From: Alphaproteobacteria bacterium
Lineage (GTDB): Bacteria > Pseudomonadota > Alphaproteobacteria > Micavibrionales > Micavibrionaceae
NCBI GenBank assembly: GCA_002401695.1
Contig: NVTV01000021.1
Span: 1-64,000 of the forward strand
Direction: 5' to 3'
DNA: 64,000 nucleotides
The translations under genes and the position numbers were made by a program. Shown here one piece after another: positions 36,816-45,821 of the stretch. The notes under the pieces are model-generated. The model ran no database searches and was not told the origin of the DNA. It was given only the letters and a program-made list of their open reading frames with translations. The stretch's first letter is position 1, and every line of letters starts with the position of its first letter.

Positions 36816-36895
36816 TGATTTAGTGTCAATCCAATGAATCTTAGCGTAGGCGCGTACAATGCGGGCTATGTAATACTTAGTATTGGGGAGACAAG

Positions 36896-38218
36896 ATGTC
36901 AGAGTATCAAGATCCAAGAACCACAATAGCAAAACTGCCAATGAGCCGTTTGCAAATCGGCATTGTTATTTGTTGTATGGCCCTGAATGCCATGGATGGT
37001 TTTGATGTATTGGCGATCAGTTTCGCTGCCCCCGGCATCTCTGACGAATGGGGCATTAACCGGGCCGTCCTTGGTCGCCTCCTGTCTATGGAGTTGATCG
37101 GCATGGCGGTCGGGTCCATTCTGATGGGCAATTTAGCAGACCGTTTCGGGCGGCGTCCGATTATTCTCACATGTTTGTCAATTATGGCAGGTGGCATGTT
37201 CCTGTCTGCAATTGCCGATAATATTACGATGCTTTCGGCAGTGCGTTTGCTGACAGGGCTCGGTATTGGCGGCATGTTATCCGCGACCAGCGCCATGGTT
37301 GCCGAATTTTCGAATGAACGTCGGCACGGTCTTACGACCATTCTTAATATCGCCGGCTATGCTATTGGGGCAATCGTAGGGGGAACAGTCGCGTCTATCC
37401 TACTTGCGAAAACGGGCGAATGGCGTTCGGTATTTTTGTTTGGCGGGACAATGACGCTTATGCTTCTGCCTATAGCGTTCTTGTTCTTGCCAGAAAGCAT
37501 ACATTCCCAGATTTCCCGCAGGCGTCCAAACGCTTTGCAGGCTATAAACAAGACCCTTGCACGTATGAAAATAGCGGCGATTGATCGTTTGCCAGAGCCA
37601 TCTATCGGCGTTGAGAAACCATCCATTTTATCATTGTTCACCCAACGTTATGCGGGCATTACCCTTGTGCTGACCATTGCCTATTTCGCGCAAATTATGG
37701 CGTTCTATTTCATCCAGAAATGGACACCGAAAATTGTTGTGGACTTGGGGTTTGAAGCTTCATCTGCGGGCAGTGTACTGGTGTTTGCCAATATAGGGTC
37801 CTTGTTGGGCGCATTGACACTCGGCTTGGCATCTTCGCGGATCAATATGAGATATGCAGTCATGTTTTCCATGGTCATGGCCTTTATCTTTTTCGGCTTA
37901 TACGGCATGGGGCACAAAGATTTGTCACACCTGTCACTCTTCGCGGCCATCACCATTTTCTTCACAAACGCCGGTGTGGTGGGTATGTACCCAATTCTTG
38001 CCAAAGCTTTCCCTGCCGAACTTCGAGCTAGCGGTACCGGTTTTGTGATCGGTATGGGGCGCGGTGGCGCAGCACTTGGGCCAATTATAGCAGGCTCCCT
38101 TTTTCAAGGGGGAAGCTCGTTGCTTGTGGTGTCCTTGGTGATGGGGGCAGGCACACTGGTCGCGGCCACCATGATCTTCATCTTGCCATTTGCATCCCGT
38201 CGGGCGAACGCGGCATAA
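36896..38218 (+). CDS. MFS transporter, AAHS (aromatic acid:H+ symporter) type
   Basis: 440 residues with 12 membrane segments. Family marks: DGFDVLAISFAAPGI in TM1 (the conserved Asp of AAHS proteins), MGNLADRFGRRPII between TM2 and TM3, and KAFPAELRASGTGFVIG in the second half. The family imports aromatic or related carboxylates with protons. The IclR-type box upstream and the catabolic genes downstream suggest it brings in the substrate of the IclR regulon. Convergent with proC. Confidence 0.9.
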   Translation: MSEYQDPRTTIAKLPMSRLQIGIVICCMALNAMDGFDVLAISFAAPGISDEWGINRAVLGRLLSMELIGMAVGSILMGNLADRFGRRPIILTCLSIMAGGMFLSAIADNITMLSAVRLLTGLGIGGMLSATSAMVAEFSNERRHGLTTILNIAGYAIGAIVGGTVASILLAKTGEWRSVFLFGGTMTLMLLPIAFLFLPESIHSQISRRRPNALQAINKTLARMKIAAIDRLPEPSIGVEKPSILSLFTQRYAGITLVLTIAYFAQIMAFYFIQKWTPKIVVDLGFEASSAGSVLVFANIGSLLGALTLGLASSRINMRYAVMFSMVMAFIFFGLYGMGHKDLSHLSLFAAITIFFTNAGVVGMYPILAKAFPAELRASGTGFVIGMGRGGAALGPIIAGSLFQGGSSLLVVSLVMGAGTLVAATMIFILPFASRRANAA

Positions 38219-38223
38219 TCAGA

Positions 38224-39009
38224 TCAGGCGTTTGAAAGCTCGCGCGAGCGGTCTCGTGCGGCTTGTAGACATTTGAGGGCAAGGCAATCCAAAGCGTTGT
38301 TGGCGTTGAGTTCCGCCAACCCTGCCGCGGTTGTCCCGCCTGCACTCGTCACGCTTTCCCTCAATTCATTGAGGGGGCTGCCTTCATGTTCTGCCAATGC
38401 GGCCGCGCCGATGAAGGTTTGCCGTGCAAGTTTCATGGCAAAATTTTCGGGGAGTCCAATCTCAACACCGGCGGCGGCCAGTGCCTCTGTAAAGTGATAA
38501 AAATAGGCTGGTCCGCTACCGGACAGAGCCGTCACCGGATCAAGCATTTTCTCCTGCTCAAGCCATGCAATCTCTCCTGTAACACCGAGGAGGGCGTCAA
38601 CGGTTTCGCGTGCATGTGTTTCCAGACTGTATTGTGCAACGGCAACGGTCATGCCTTGTCCGATCGCGGCGGGTGTATTGGGCATGGCCCGTACCACCCG
38701 CTCTGTGTTCCTTAGTGCCTTGCTAATTGTAGCGATTGTGACCCCGGCCATGATTGAAACATACAGCGGGTTCAATCTGGAGAGTGGGTGCAAGCTTTCA
38801 GCCATAGCCGGAAATATCTGGGGTTTCACGGCCAAGGCAACCACCAATGGTTCCGTCAGGGTACTGAACTGGTCTGGTTCGATTTGTGTCGTGTCTGCGA
38901 GTGGAGCGGCATGAGGATCACATATAAATACAGTGTAATTATCGCGCCATTTGCGCGCCATAGCACTGCCCATGCGCCCACATCCGATCAGAAGAATTGT
39001 CTGTCTCAT
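38224..39009 (-). CDS. proC: Pyrroline-5-carboxylate reductase
   Basis: 261 residues, full length. Rossmann start ILLIGCGRMGSAMARKW; VVALAVKPQ; the MPNTPA signature with RVVRAMPNTPAAIGQGM; and the C-terminal dimer domain with LSGSGPAYFYHFTEAL and ESVTSAGGTTAAGL. Reduces pyrroline-5-carboxylate to proline with NAD(P)H. It overlaps the PaiB-like gene by 4 bases, so the two are co-translated; whether it serves proline synthesis or local amino-acid catabolism is open. Confidence 0.95.
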   Translation of the reverse strand: MRQTILLIGCGRMGSAMARKWRDNYTVFICDPHAAPLADTTQIEPDQFSTLTEPLVVALAVKPQIFPAMAESLHPLSRLNPLYVSIMAGVTIATISKALRNTERVVRAMPNTPAAIGQGMTVAVAQYSLETHARETVDALLGVTGEIAWLEQEKMLDPVTALSGSGPAYFYHFTEALAAAGVEIGLPENFAMKLARQTFIGAAALAEHEGSPLNELRESVTSAGGTTAAGLAELNANNALDCLALKCLQAARDRSRELSNA

Positions 39010-39611
39010 AACCCATCCTTATTCTTAAACGATTGCATCCATGTGCGAAGTTCTGGATCAGGATGTGCGTCTATGATATTGTTTATAATGCTTATTTTTT
39101 CATCCTGTCCGAGCTTGAACGTGGCGTGTAGGGCGTCAATTTTAGCCTCGAACCCGATAATGAAGGTTAGCAAACCTTCATAGCGCCCCTCCAGTTCTGT
39201 GGCGGTCCATGGCTGTTTTAGATGTTTTTCACACTGGTCAATCAGCACACCCAATGCATATTCCGTCATGTCCTTACCCATATGAATTTGTGCTTCGATT
39301 CTAAGGGTTGCATAATTCCATGTTGGCCCCCAATTGCGCGGCCCTGCATAATTGGGCGAGATATATCCTTGTGGGCCATTAAACAAAATCATGGCGGTTG
39401 GGTTGTCTGTAAACACTGCATTGAGTGGATTGGCCACGGCCATATGTCCAATCAGGGCAATGAGTGTCCCGCCTGCATCATACTTTCCGATCAGAGGCAA
39501 AAGGCTGGCGGCGCTTGTGGTCGCCATCGGTGAAATAATCCATGCCAATGGATATTCCGCGATAAGGCGTCGTACATCTTCATTTTGATATTGTGAAAAT
39601 ATAGGGTTCAT
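39006..39611 (-). CDS. PaiB-like FMN-binding protein
   Basis: 201 residues of the PaiB family (FMN-binding negative transcriptional regulator, a flavin split-barrel fold): NEDVRRLIAEYPLAWIIS, LIGHMAVANPL, ILFNGPQGYISPNYA, and PTWNYATLRIEAQ. The gene lies beside proC and is divergent from a MocR regulator, as is common for PaiB genes in proteobacteria. Confidence 0.9.
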   Translation of the reverse strand: MNPIFSQYQNEDVRRLIAEYPLAWIISPMATTSAASLLPLIGKYDAGGTLIALIGHMAVANPLNAVFTDNPTAMILFNGPQGYISPNYAGPRNWGPTWNYATLRIEAQIHMGKDMTEYALGVLIDQCEKHLKQPWTATELEGRYEGLLTFIIGFEAKIDALHATFKLGQDEKISIINNIIDAHPDPELRTWMQSFKNKDGL

Positions 39612-39647
39612 TTGGTCCGCTCCTTGCGTAATTTTACCCTATGTACT

Positions 39648-39689
39648 TGGCCCCTTAAAACATCCAATTTATAAAAACTTGTGGGGCCA
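39648..39689. promoter_or_regulatory. Inverted TGGCCCC/GGGGCCA pair
   Basis: TGGCCCC (39648-39654) and GGGGCCA (39683-39689) lie in the gap between the divergent paiB-like and mocR-like genes. They could be the MocR binding sites; MocR proteins usually bind such spaced repeats in their own divergent promoter. Confidence 0.5.
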
Positions 39690-39733
39690 TGTGATTGTGG
39701 TACGTTGCCAGCCGGTGAGGGCTCACGTTTTCA

Positions 39734-41221
39734 ATGGACTTGATATCGAATGGAATGAATATGTTGCGTCAATGGAATATAGCGATAGGGGCGTGCATAG
39801 ACTCCAGCCGAAAAACGCCTCTCTACCTTCAAATCGTGCACGCGCTGATCCGCGATATTGAGACTGGTCGATTGACCTCTGGCATTTTTTTGCCGAGCAG
39901 TCGGGAATTGGCTGGTATATTGAAGGTGAACCGGAAGACGGTGGTTCTGGCCTATGAAGAACTTATCGCGCAAGGCTGGCTAAGTGCGGCGAGTACGCGC
40001 GGCACAATCGTTTCGAAATCTCTGCCTTTGCCGGGCGCATCGGTTGAGGCAAGTGCGGGCCAAGCCCGTGTAGATGAGGCCGATTACCGATATTTCCCTG
40101 CGCCGGAGCGCCCTCTGGCATTGCCTTATGGCGACGGATTTAAACTCGACGAGGGCGCGCCGGATGGACGGCTGTTTTCAACCGAATTATTGACACGCGC
40201 CTACCGCATTGCCATTCGCGCGGCCAGCCGTGAAAACCGGCTGCAATATCGTGATCCCCGTGGCTCGGAACGGCTGCGTGACCAGGTGACACAAATGCTA
40301 CGTAATCAGCGGGGCTTGCGGGTCGGCATTGAGAACATATGCATCACCCGTGGGAGCCAGCATGCCATCTTCCTGTCTTTGCAATTGCTGATTAAACCCG
40401 GCGACCATGTGATCGTTGAAGAATTGAGTTATGAGCCTGTTATTGCCGTCATTGAAGCGCTTGGCGGGCGTGTCCTGCCTGTCGGTCTGGATGCAGATGG
40501 CGTTCGCATTGACGAGGTCGAGGATCTATGTCGGCGCTATCGCGTCCGCGCCATGTTCCTGACCCCGCACCACCAATTCCCGACAACAATATCGTTGCGC
40601 CCCGAGCGCCGCTTACGTCTTTTGGAGCTCGCGCGCCGATTTGGTTTTGCCATTATCGAAGACGATTATGATCATGAATTTCATTTTGAATCGCAACCCC
40701 TCTTACCCATGGCCGCCAATGCGCTCGAACAAGTGCTCTATGTTGGCTCCTTGTCCAAGTTGCTCTTGCCTGCGCTACGTATAGGTTATGTGGCAGCGCC
40801 GGCGCGTGTCGTCGAGGCCATGGCGCACCGTGTGTCACTTTCGGATGGTATGGGCAACACACTCACTGAAGACGCGGTGGCAGAAATTATGCGCAATGGC
40901 GAGTTGCGTCGCCATGCCCGAAAATCCTGGCAGGTGTTTGCAAAACGCCGGCTTGCGTTTGCGGATAAACTTAGAGCGACCTTCGGCGACCGGATTGACT
41001 TTTCCATGCCGGACGGGGGATTGGCCTTCTGGGTACGTTTCTCTCAAAACCTTGACGAGGTTGAAGAACGTGCACACGCGAAAGGCTTGCGTTTTGCCAG
41101 CCATCGTTCCTTTATGGTGCGCGATAGTGCCCCTAAAGGATTGCGTCTTGGGTTTGCCAGCCTGACCGAGCAGGAGGCTTCGTACGCACTTGATGCGCTG
41201 TTTAAGGCTGTTGATACATGA
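39734..41221 (+). CDS. MocR/GntR-type regulator with aminotransferase domain
   Basis: 495 residues. N-terminal GntR winged helix (LYLQIVHALIRDIETGRL, LPSSRELAGILKVNRKTVV), linker, then a class I aminotransferase domain: ITRGSQHAIFLSLQLL, FLTPHHQFPTTISL, IIEDDYDHEFHFE, and YVGSLSKLLLPALRIGY with the PLP lysine. MocR proteins (PdxR, GabR) sense PLP or amino compounds bound to it. Start at ATG 39734; ATG 39755 and 39761 are also possible. Likely regulates the divergent PaiB-proC unit. Confidence 0.9.
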   Translation: MDLISNGMNMLRQWNIAIGACIDSSRKTPLYLQIVHALIRDIETGRLTSGIFLPSSRELAGILKVNRKTVVLAYEELIAQGWLSAASTRGTIVSKSLPLPGASVEASAGQARVDEADYRYFPAPERPLALPYGDGFKLDEGAPDGRLFSTELLTRAYRIAIRAASRENRLQYRDPRGSERLRDQVTQMLRNQRGLRVGIENICITRGSQHAIFLSLQLLIKPGDHVIVEELSYEPVIAVIEALGGRVLPVGLDADGVRIDEVEDLCRRYRVRAMFLTPHHQFPTTISLRPERRLRLLELARRFGFAIIEDDYDHEFHFESQPLLPMAANALEQVLYVGSLSKLLLPALRIGYVAAPARVVEAMAHRVSLSDGMGNTLTEDAVAEIMRNGELRRHARKSWQVFAKRRLAFADKLRATFGDRIDFSMPDGGLAFWVRFSQNLDEVEERAHAKGLRFASHRSFMVRDSAPKGLRLGFASLTEQEASYALDALFKAVDT

Positions 41222-41225
41222 GAGA

Positions 41226-42431
41226 TTAGACTGCTTCAGCTAAGATCAATGCCCCCATCTCTGTAAGTGCATCAATTTCACTTTGTGGCCAATTTATTTC
41301 CTCCAAAACCGCAATGCTGTGCTCGCCTTTCAAAGGCGCTGGCATATCTTCAGGGAGTTCCTGTCTTGGCCAGCGAATGCAAGGGGCCATCGTACGAATA
41401 CGCCCCTCCGTCGGGTGGTCCAGATAGCGGAAGAAGGATGTGGCGTTTAGATGTTCATCCTGCAAAAGGGAATCAAGGTCGTGAACCTTGGCCACAGGTA
41501 CGCCCACATCTTGTAATAATGTTAGCCATTCACATGTCGTGCGGCTCGTGAATACACCGGATAGCCATGCATATACATGGTCAATATCAGCATTGCGTGC
41601 CGTGAAATTTGCAAAACGGGGATCGCGCTGTGGCAAGTCGACCATGTCGGTGGCCTGTAGAAACTTTTTCCAATCAGCGTCCGTGTAAATGATGGCCGAA
41701 ATATAACCATCCTTGGTCGCGTACGGTTTTCTGTGTTGTGAAACTAGACGTTGGTAGGCCCGTTCCGGGAGTTCCGGCTCGAACGTCCGGCCCGCCATAT
41801 GATCGCCCATTACAAGACTGGTCATGGTTTCCAGCATCGGTATTTCCACTGGCCCGCCAATACCGGTACGCTCTCTCGCGGCAAGCGCGGCGCAAATAGC
41901 ACTGACAGCGGTAATGCCAACCACCCGGTCTGCGAGCGCGACAGGTACATAATTTGGGGCGTCATTTTGTGTCTGCCCGATTAGGGAGGATAACCCGCAA
42001 CCCGCCTGAATCAAATCATCATAAGCAGGTCTGCCGGAATAGGGGCCATCATTGCCAAACCCCAAAAGGGCCGCATGTATCAGTTTCGGGTTTCTGGCCA
42101 GCATTTCGTCGCGGTCAAGACCAAGGCGGGATAGGGCTTCTGGTCGGATGTTTGTGACAAGCACATCGGCTGTATCCACCAGTGCAAGGAGTGCCTTACG
42201 GGCAGCGTCTTGCTTTAAGTCTAGGCAGATACTGCGTTTATACCGGTTCGTATTCAGGAATAAGGCTCCCATGCCGGGCGAGCGGCTCGGGCCAAGCACG
42301 CGGGTGACATCACCTTGGGGCGGCTCGACTTTTATAATGTCCGCACCCATTTCTCCGAGCATTTGTGTGGCAAACGGCCCCATCAAAACAGTGGTGAGGT
42401 CTATAATGCGATATCCGGTCATTGGTCCCAT
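41226..42431 (-). CDS. CaiB/BaiF family CoA transferase
   Basis: 401 residues from ATG 42431 with GGAGA 6 bases upstream; an in-frame GTG at 42464 lies further up. Family III CoA transferase: YRIIDLTTVLMGPFATQMLGE, GADIIKVEPPQGD, SICLDLKQDAARKALLAL, ADVLVTNIRPEAL with the catalytic Asp expected a little after. Moves CoA between carboxylates. It is divergent from the ALDH operon with a candidate IclR box between, so it probably activates the imported acid or a product of that pathway. Confidence 0.88.
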   Translation of the reverse strand: MGPMTGYRIIDLTTVLMGPFATQMLGEMGADIIKVEPPQGDVTRVLGPSRSPGMGALFLNTNRYKRSICLDLKQDAARKALLALVDTADVLVTNIRPEALSRLGLDRDEMLARNPKLIHAALLGFGNDGPYSGRPAYDDLIQAGCGLSSLIGQTQNDAPNYVPVALADRVVGITAVSAICAALAARERTGIGGPVEIPMLETMTSLVMGDHMAGRTFEPELPERAYQRLVSQHRKPYATKDGYISAIIYTDADWKKFLQATDMVDLPQRDPRFANFTARNADIDHVYAWLSGVFTSRTTCEWLTLLQDVGVPVAKVHDLDSLLQDEHLNATSFFRYLDHPTEGRIRTMAPCIRWPRQELPEDMPAPLKGEHSIAVLEEINWPQSEIDALTEMGALILAEAV

Positions 42432-42478
42432 TAGATTCTCCAAATTGGATGGGTAAAATTTCACATACGTGTTTTATA

Positions 42479-42496
42479 TATTCATTATTGTGAATT
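42479..42496. promoter_or_regulatory. Candidate IclR box between CoA transferase and ALDH genes
   Basis: TATTCA-TTATTG-TGAATT, 6-6-6 spacing as at 31758 and 36798. It abuts the AAAGGAG ribosome site of the ALDH gene, so binding would probably repress both directions. Confidence 0.6.
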
Positions 42497-42506
42497 AAAG
42501 GAGTAA

Positions 42507-44033
42507 ATGTCAATGCTGAAAACTGCCACTCATAACACTTTAGACGAAACACTTTATGTCCGTGACAAGCTTTTTATAGACGGGGAATGGGTGTCCCCAT
42601 CCGATGGCTCTCTGGAAGTTTCCATTGATCCGGCAACGGGGCAGCCGTGGGCAAAGGTCGCATTTGGTGGCCCGCAAGACATAGACAAGGCGGTCGCGGC
42701 GGCCAAAGCCGCACTTAACGGCCCTTGGGGACAGATGACGGCAATGGAACGGGGCGTGCTGTTGCGACGCTTGGCAGATATCTACCAAGAGAACGCAGGG
42801 CGGCTTGCGGGTCTGGAATCCCGCGATTCTGGACGCGCCATCCGGGAATCCCGTGTCGATGTAGGTTTCCACCATCAATGGTATCGTTGGTATGCTTCGG
42901 TTGCCGAGACCTTGCATGGCCGCACCATTCCGCTTGATAGCAGCGTGCACGCCTTCACCACCCAAATTCCTGTCGGTGTCGTCGGGGCGATTACGCCGTG
43001 GAATGTACCGTTAATGGCGGCGGCCTGGAAATTGGCCCCTGCGCTTGCCGCGGGGTGCACAATCGTACTGAAACCTGCCGAGCAGACTTCTGTTACTTCG
43101 TTGGAACTGGCGCAATTATTTCAAGATGCAGGCTTTCCACCCGGTGTGGTGAATGTTGTACCGGGGCGGGGGGAGGTCGCGGGGGCAGCTCTCGTCGCCC
43201 ATGCGGATGTGTCTAAAATTTCTTTCACAGGCGAGGGGCAGACGGCAAAAACTATACTGGGTGCGGGCAGGGACAATATGAAACGGTTCTCGTTCGAGCT
43301 TGGCGGCAAGGCCCCGCACATTATCTTTGCCGATGCTGATTTGGAGCCAGCCATGAATGCGGCGACCAATTCGGCGTGGACATTGTGTGGCCAAAGTTGC
43401 GCGCTCGGCTCCCGCGTACTGGTAGAGAGATCAATCTATGACGAGGTGGTCGAGAAATTTGTGGAAAGAGCGGCGCGAGTGCGTGTCGGCATCCCAAGTG
43501 ATCCGGCGGTGCATATGGGCCCACAAGCCCATGCGGCACAATTGGCCAAGACATTGTCCTATATCGACATCGGACTGGAAGAAGGGGCGCGACTTGTGAG
43601 CGGAGGTACACGTCTGACGGATGGTGTCTTGGCGGATGGTTATTTCGTCGCTCCGACCGTGTTTGCAGATGTTTCTCCTAATATGCGTATCGCCCGTGAA
43701 GAAATTTTTGGCCCGGTGGTTGCCCTTATTCCGTTTGATAATGAAGAGGAGGCCATTGCCATTGCCAATGACAGTGATTACGGACTGGCCGCAGGTCTGT
43801 GGACAAGCGATATCAGTCGTGCACACCGCGTGTCGAGCCGGCTTGAGGCAGGCATTGTCTGGGTCAATACCTACCGCTTTCTACGCTGGTCCACGCCCTA
43901 TGGCGGCGTGAAATCCAGTGGCTGGGGGCGCGAGAACGGCCTCGAAGCCATCCAGCAATATCTGGAAACAAAAACAACTGTGTTCGGCACAACGGGACAA
44001 TTCCCTGATGCTTATAAAATTGAAGAGGTATAA
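42507..44033 (+). CDS. Aldehyde dehydrogenase family protein
   Basis: 508 residues; ATG 42513, two codons in, is better spaced from AAAGGAG and may be the true start. NAD(P)-dependent ALDH: TPWNVPLMAAAWKLAPALA, KPAEQTSVTSLELA, catalytic Glu in SFELGGKAPH and catalytic Cys in GQSCALGSR, EEIFGPVV, and the end motif PYGGVKSSGWGRENG. Resembles the betaine/hydroxymuconic-semialdehyde group. First of a three-gene operon with SDR and AstA, gaps of 2 and 4 bases. Confidence 0.92.
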   Translation: MSMLKTATHNTLDETLYVRDKLFIDGEWVSPSDGSLEVSIDPATGQPWAKVAFGGPQDIDKAVAAAKAALNGPWGQMTAMERGVLLRRLADIYQENAGRLAGLESRDSGRAIRESRVDVGFHHQWYRWYASVAETLHGRTIPLDSSVHAFTTQIPVGVVGAITPWNVPLMAAAWKLAPALAAGCTIVLKPAEQTSVTSLELAQLFQDAGFPPGVVNVVPGRGEVAGAALVAHADVSKISFTGEGQTAKTILGAGRDNMKRFSFELGGKAPHIIFADADLEPAMNAATNSAWTLCGQSCALGSRVLVERSIYDEVVEKFVERAARVRVGIPSDPAVHMGPQAHAAQLAKTLSYIDIGLEEGARLVSGGTRLTDGVLADGYFVAPTVFADVSPNMRIAREEIFGPVVALIPFDNEEEAIAIANDSDYGLAAGLWTSDISRAHRVSSRLEAGIVWVNTYRFLRWSTPYGGVKSSGWGRENGLEAIQQYLETKTTVFGTTGQFPDAYKIEEV

Positions 44034-44035
44034 AC

Positions 44036-44803
44036 ATGCGACTTAACAACAAACTGGCGATCGTTACGGCGGCCGCATCGGGCATTGGCAAAGCAGGCGT
44101 AAAACGATTTGTACGCGAAGGCGCGCGGGTTGCGGCTATCGACATTAATCAAGATGCACTGGACGCGCTTATTGCTGAAATTAGCGTTAAAGATGCGGTC
44201 ATCCCTATTCTTGCGGACCTCACAACACCCGAGGGGGCACAAAACAGTATTGACCAGGCGGCCACGGCTTTAGGCGGGGTCGATATCTTTTGGGCCCATG
44301 CGGGCATGCCCGGCCCTGCGAAGATCGAAGATCTTGAAATGGGGGCCTATGACAAGTCTTTCGCACTAAATGTGACCGCGACGATTATCGGCTCGAGCGC
44401 CGCTGCTGAACATATGCGAAAACGGGGCGGCGGCTCGATGATTTTTACATCGTCGGTTTCCGGCTTGGTGGGCTCTATGTTTAGCCCGCTCTATTCGACG
44501 GCGAAATTTGCGGTGGTTGGTTTGACCAAATCACTTGCGCTTGGCCTTGCCAAGGACGGTATCCGGGTCAATGCAGTTTGCCCCGGTTTAACCGAAACCC
44601 CGATGATGAACGGGTTTATCAGTCGCAAAGGTGATCCGGCAGAGCTTGAACAAAATAGCGCTCTCTTTTTGAACGCTATACCTCTCGGTCGATTTGGCCG
44701 TCCAGAGGAAGTCGCCGATGTGGCTCTTTGGCTTGCCTCTGACGAAAGCAGTTATGTTACAGGTGTCGCCTTGCCTGTTGATGGCGGATATAGCGCACGA
44801 TGA
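44036..44803 (+). CDS. Short-chain dehydrogenase/reductase
   Basis: 255 residues, classical SDR: cofactor motif TAAASGIGKAGV (TGxxxGxG variant with Ala), acidic IDIN after strand 2 favouring NAD, catalytic Ser in SSVSGLVG, Tyr-x-x-x-Lys in YSTAKFA, and PGLTETPM. It could oxidise an alcohol to the aldehyde used by the ALDH encoded 2 bases upstream. An Asn that usually sits in NNAG is replaced (WAHAGM). Confidence 0.92.
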   Translation: MRLNNKLAIVTAAASGIGKAGVKRFVREGARVAAIDINQDALDALIAEISVKDAVIPILADLTTPEGAQNSIDQAATALGGVDIFWAHAGMPGPAKIEDLEMGAYDKSFALNVTATIIGSSAAAEHMRKRGGGSMIFTSSVSGLVGSMFSPLYSTAKFAVVGLTKSLALGLAKDGIRVNAVCPGLTETPMMNGFISRKGDPAELEQNSALFLNAIPLGRFGRPEEVADVALWLASDESSYVTGVALPVDGGYSAR

Positions 44804-44807
44804 GACA

Positions 44808-45821
44808 ATGTTGATCATCCGGCCTGCAAAATTATCAGATTGTGATCATCTCATCCACTTGGCATCAAAGGTGGGCACGGGCATGACGACGGTGTCCGAC
44901 GATCCGGCTGTTGTCGAACAAAGAGTGGTGAATTCGATCTCTGCTTTCAATCAATGCCTTGACGCATTTGAAACTGGCGGCAGCTATTTGTTGGTCATGG
45001 AGGACAATGCGCGCATTGTCGGCATGTGTGCAATTTATACACGCCTTGGGGTGAGCGCCCCGTTTTATTCTTTTCGGGTGTCAAAGCTTCAGTATAATTC
45101 GGAGGTTTTGGGTAAAAAAACGGAACCGAAAACCCTGACCCTTGTTAATGATTTTCACGGGTATAGTGAGATCGGCACTTTATTTCTTGACCCTGATTAC
45201 AGGAGCGGAGGTCGCGGGCGGTTTCTCTCCTATAGCCGCTTTGCTCTTATGGCGACAGACATTGACCGTTTTGGACGTAGGGTTATGGCAGAGATGCGGG
45301 GTTGGACAGACGAGAATGGTATTTCCCCATTCTGGGACGCGGTGGGGGCCAAATTTTTTGAAATGGAATTCGCAGATGCGGATCGCCTCAGCGGCATTGA
45401 TAACGGGTTTATTACCGAGCTTATGCCGCGCTCCCCTATCTATCTCAACATCCTGCCGCAAGCCGCACAGGATGTTGTTGGCACCACCCATGATCTGACA
45501 CGGCCTGCACGGGCGCTGTTAGAAAAACAGGGATTTAGGTTTGAAAACCAGATTGATATTTTTGACGGCGCGCCTTGCCTTGAAGTGCATGCAGAAAACA
45601 TTCCATTGGTTGCCGGGGCCCGCTCTGCCGTAGTCACAATCGTTGAAAGTGTAGGTGAGGGGCAAATCTGTATGCTCTGTAATCCGCGACTGGACAGTTT
45701 TGCGGTGGTTCGGGAAAAGGCATTTCTAAATCCGGGCGGGAGTTGTGAAATTGACAAGGCTACGGCAGCGGCACTAGATCTCAATGATGGGGATACTCTG
45801 CAAATCGTACCTTGGGTCTAA
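44808..45821 (+). CDS. astA: Arginine N-succinyltransferase
   Basis: 337 residues from ATG 44808, normal for AstA, which transfers succinyl from succinyl-CoA to arginine or ornithine. Characteristic stretches: MLIIRPAKLSDCDHLIHLA, TLFLDPDYRSGGRGRFLSYS, VMAEMRGWTDENGISPFWD, FITELMPRSPIYLNILP, and FENQIDIFDGAPCLEVH. The other ast genes (astB, astC, astE) are not in the window; the ALDH two genes upstream could replace AstD. The 3' end overlaps the convergent M20 gene by 4 bases. Confidence 0.9.
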   Translation: MLIIRPAKLSDCDHLIHLASKVGTGMTTVSDDPAVVEQRVVNSISAFNQCLDAFETGGSYLLVMEDNARIVGMCAIYTRLGVSAPFYSFRVSKLQYNSEVLGKKTEPKTLTLVNDFHGYSEIGTLFLDPDYRSGGRGRFLSYSRFALMATDIDRFGRRVMAEMRGWTDENGISPFWDAVGAKFFEMEFADADRLSGIDNGFITELMPRSPIYLNILPQAAQDVVGTTHDLTRPARALLEKQGFRFENQIDIFDGAPCLEVHAENIPLVAGARSAVVTIVESVGEGQICMLCNPRLDSFAVVREKAFLNPGGSCEIDKATAAALDLNDGDTLQIVPWV

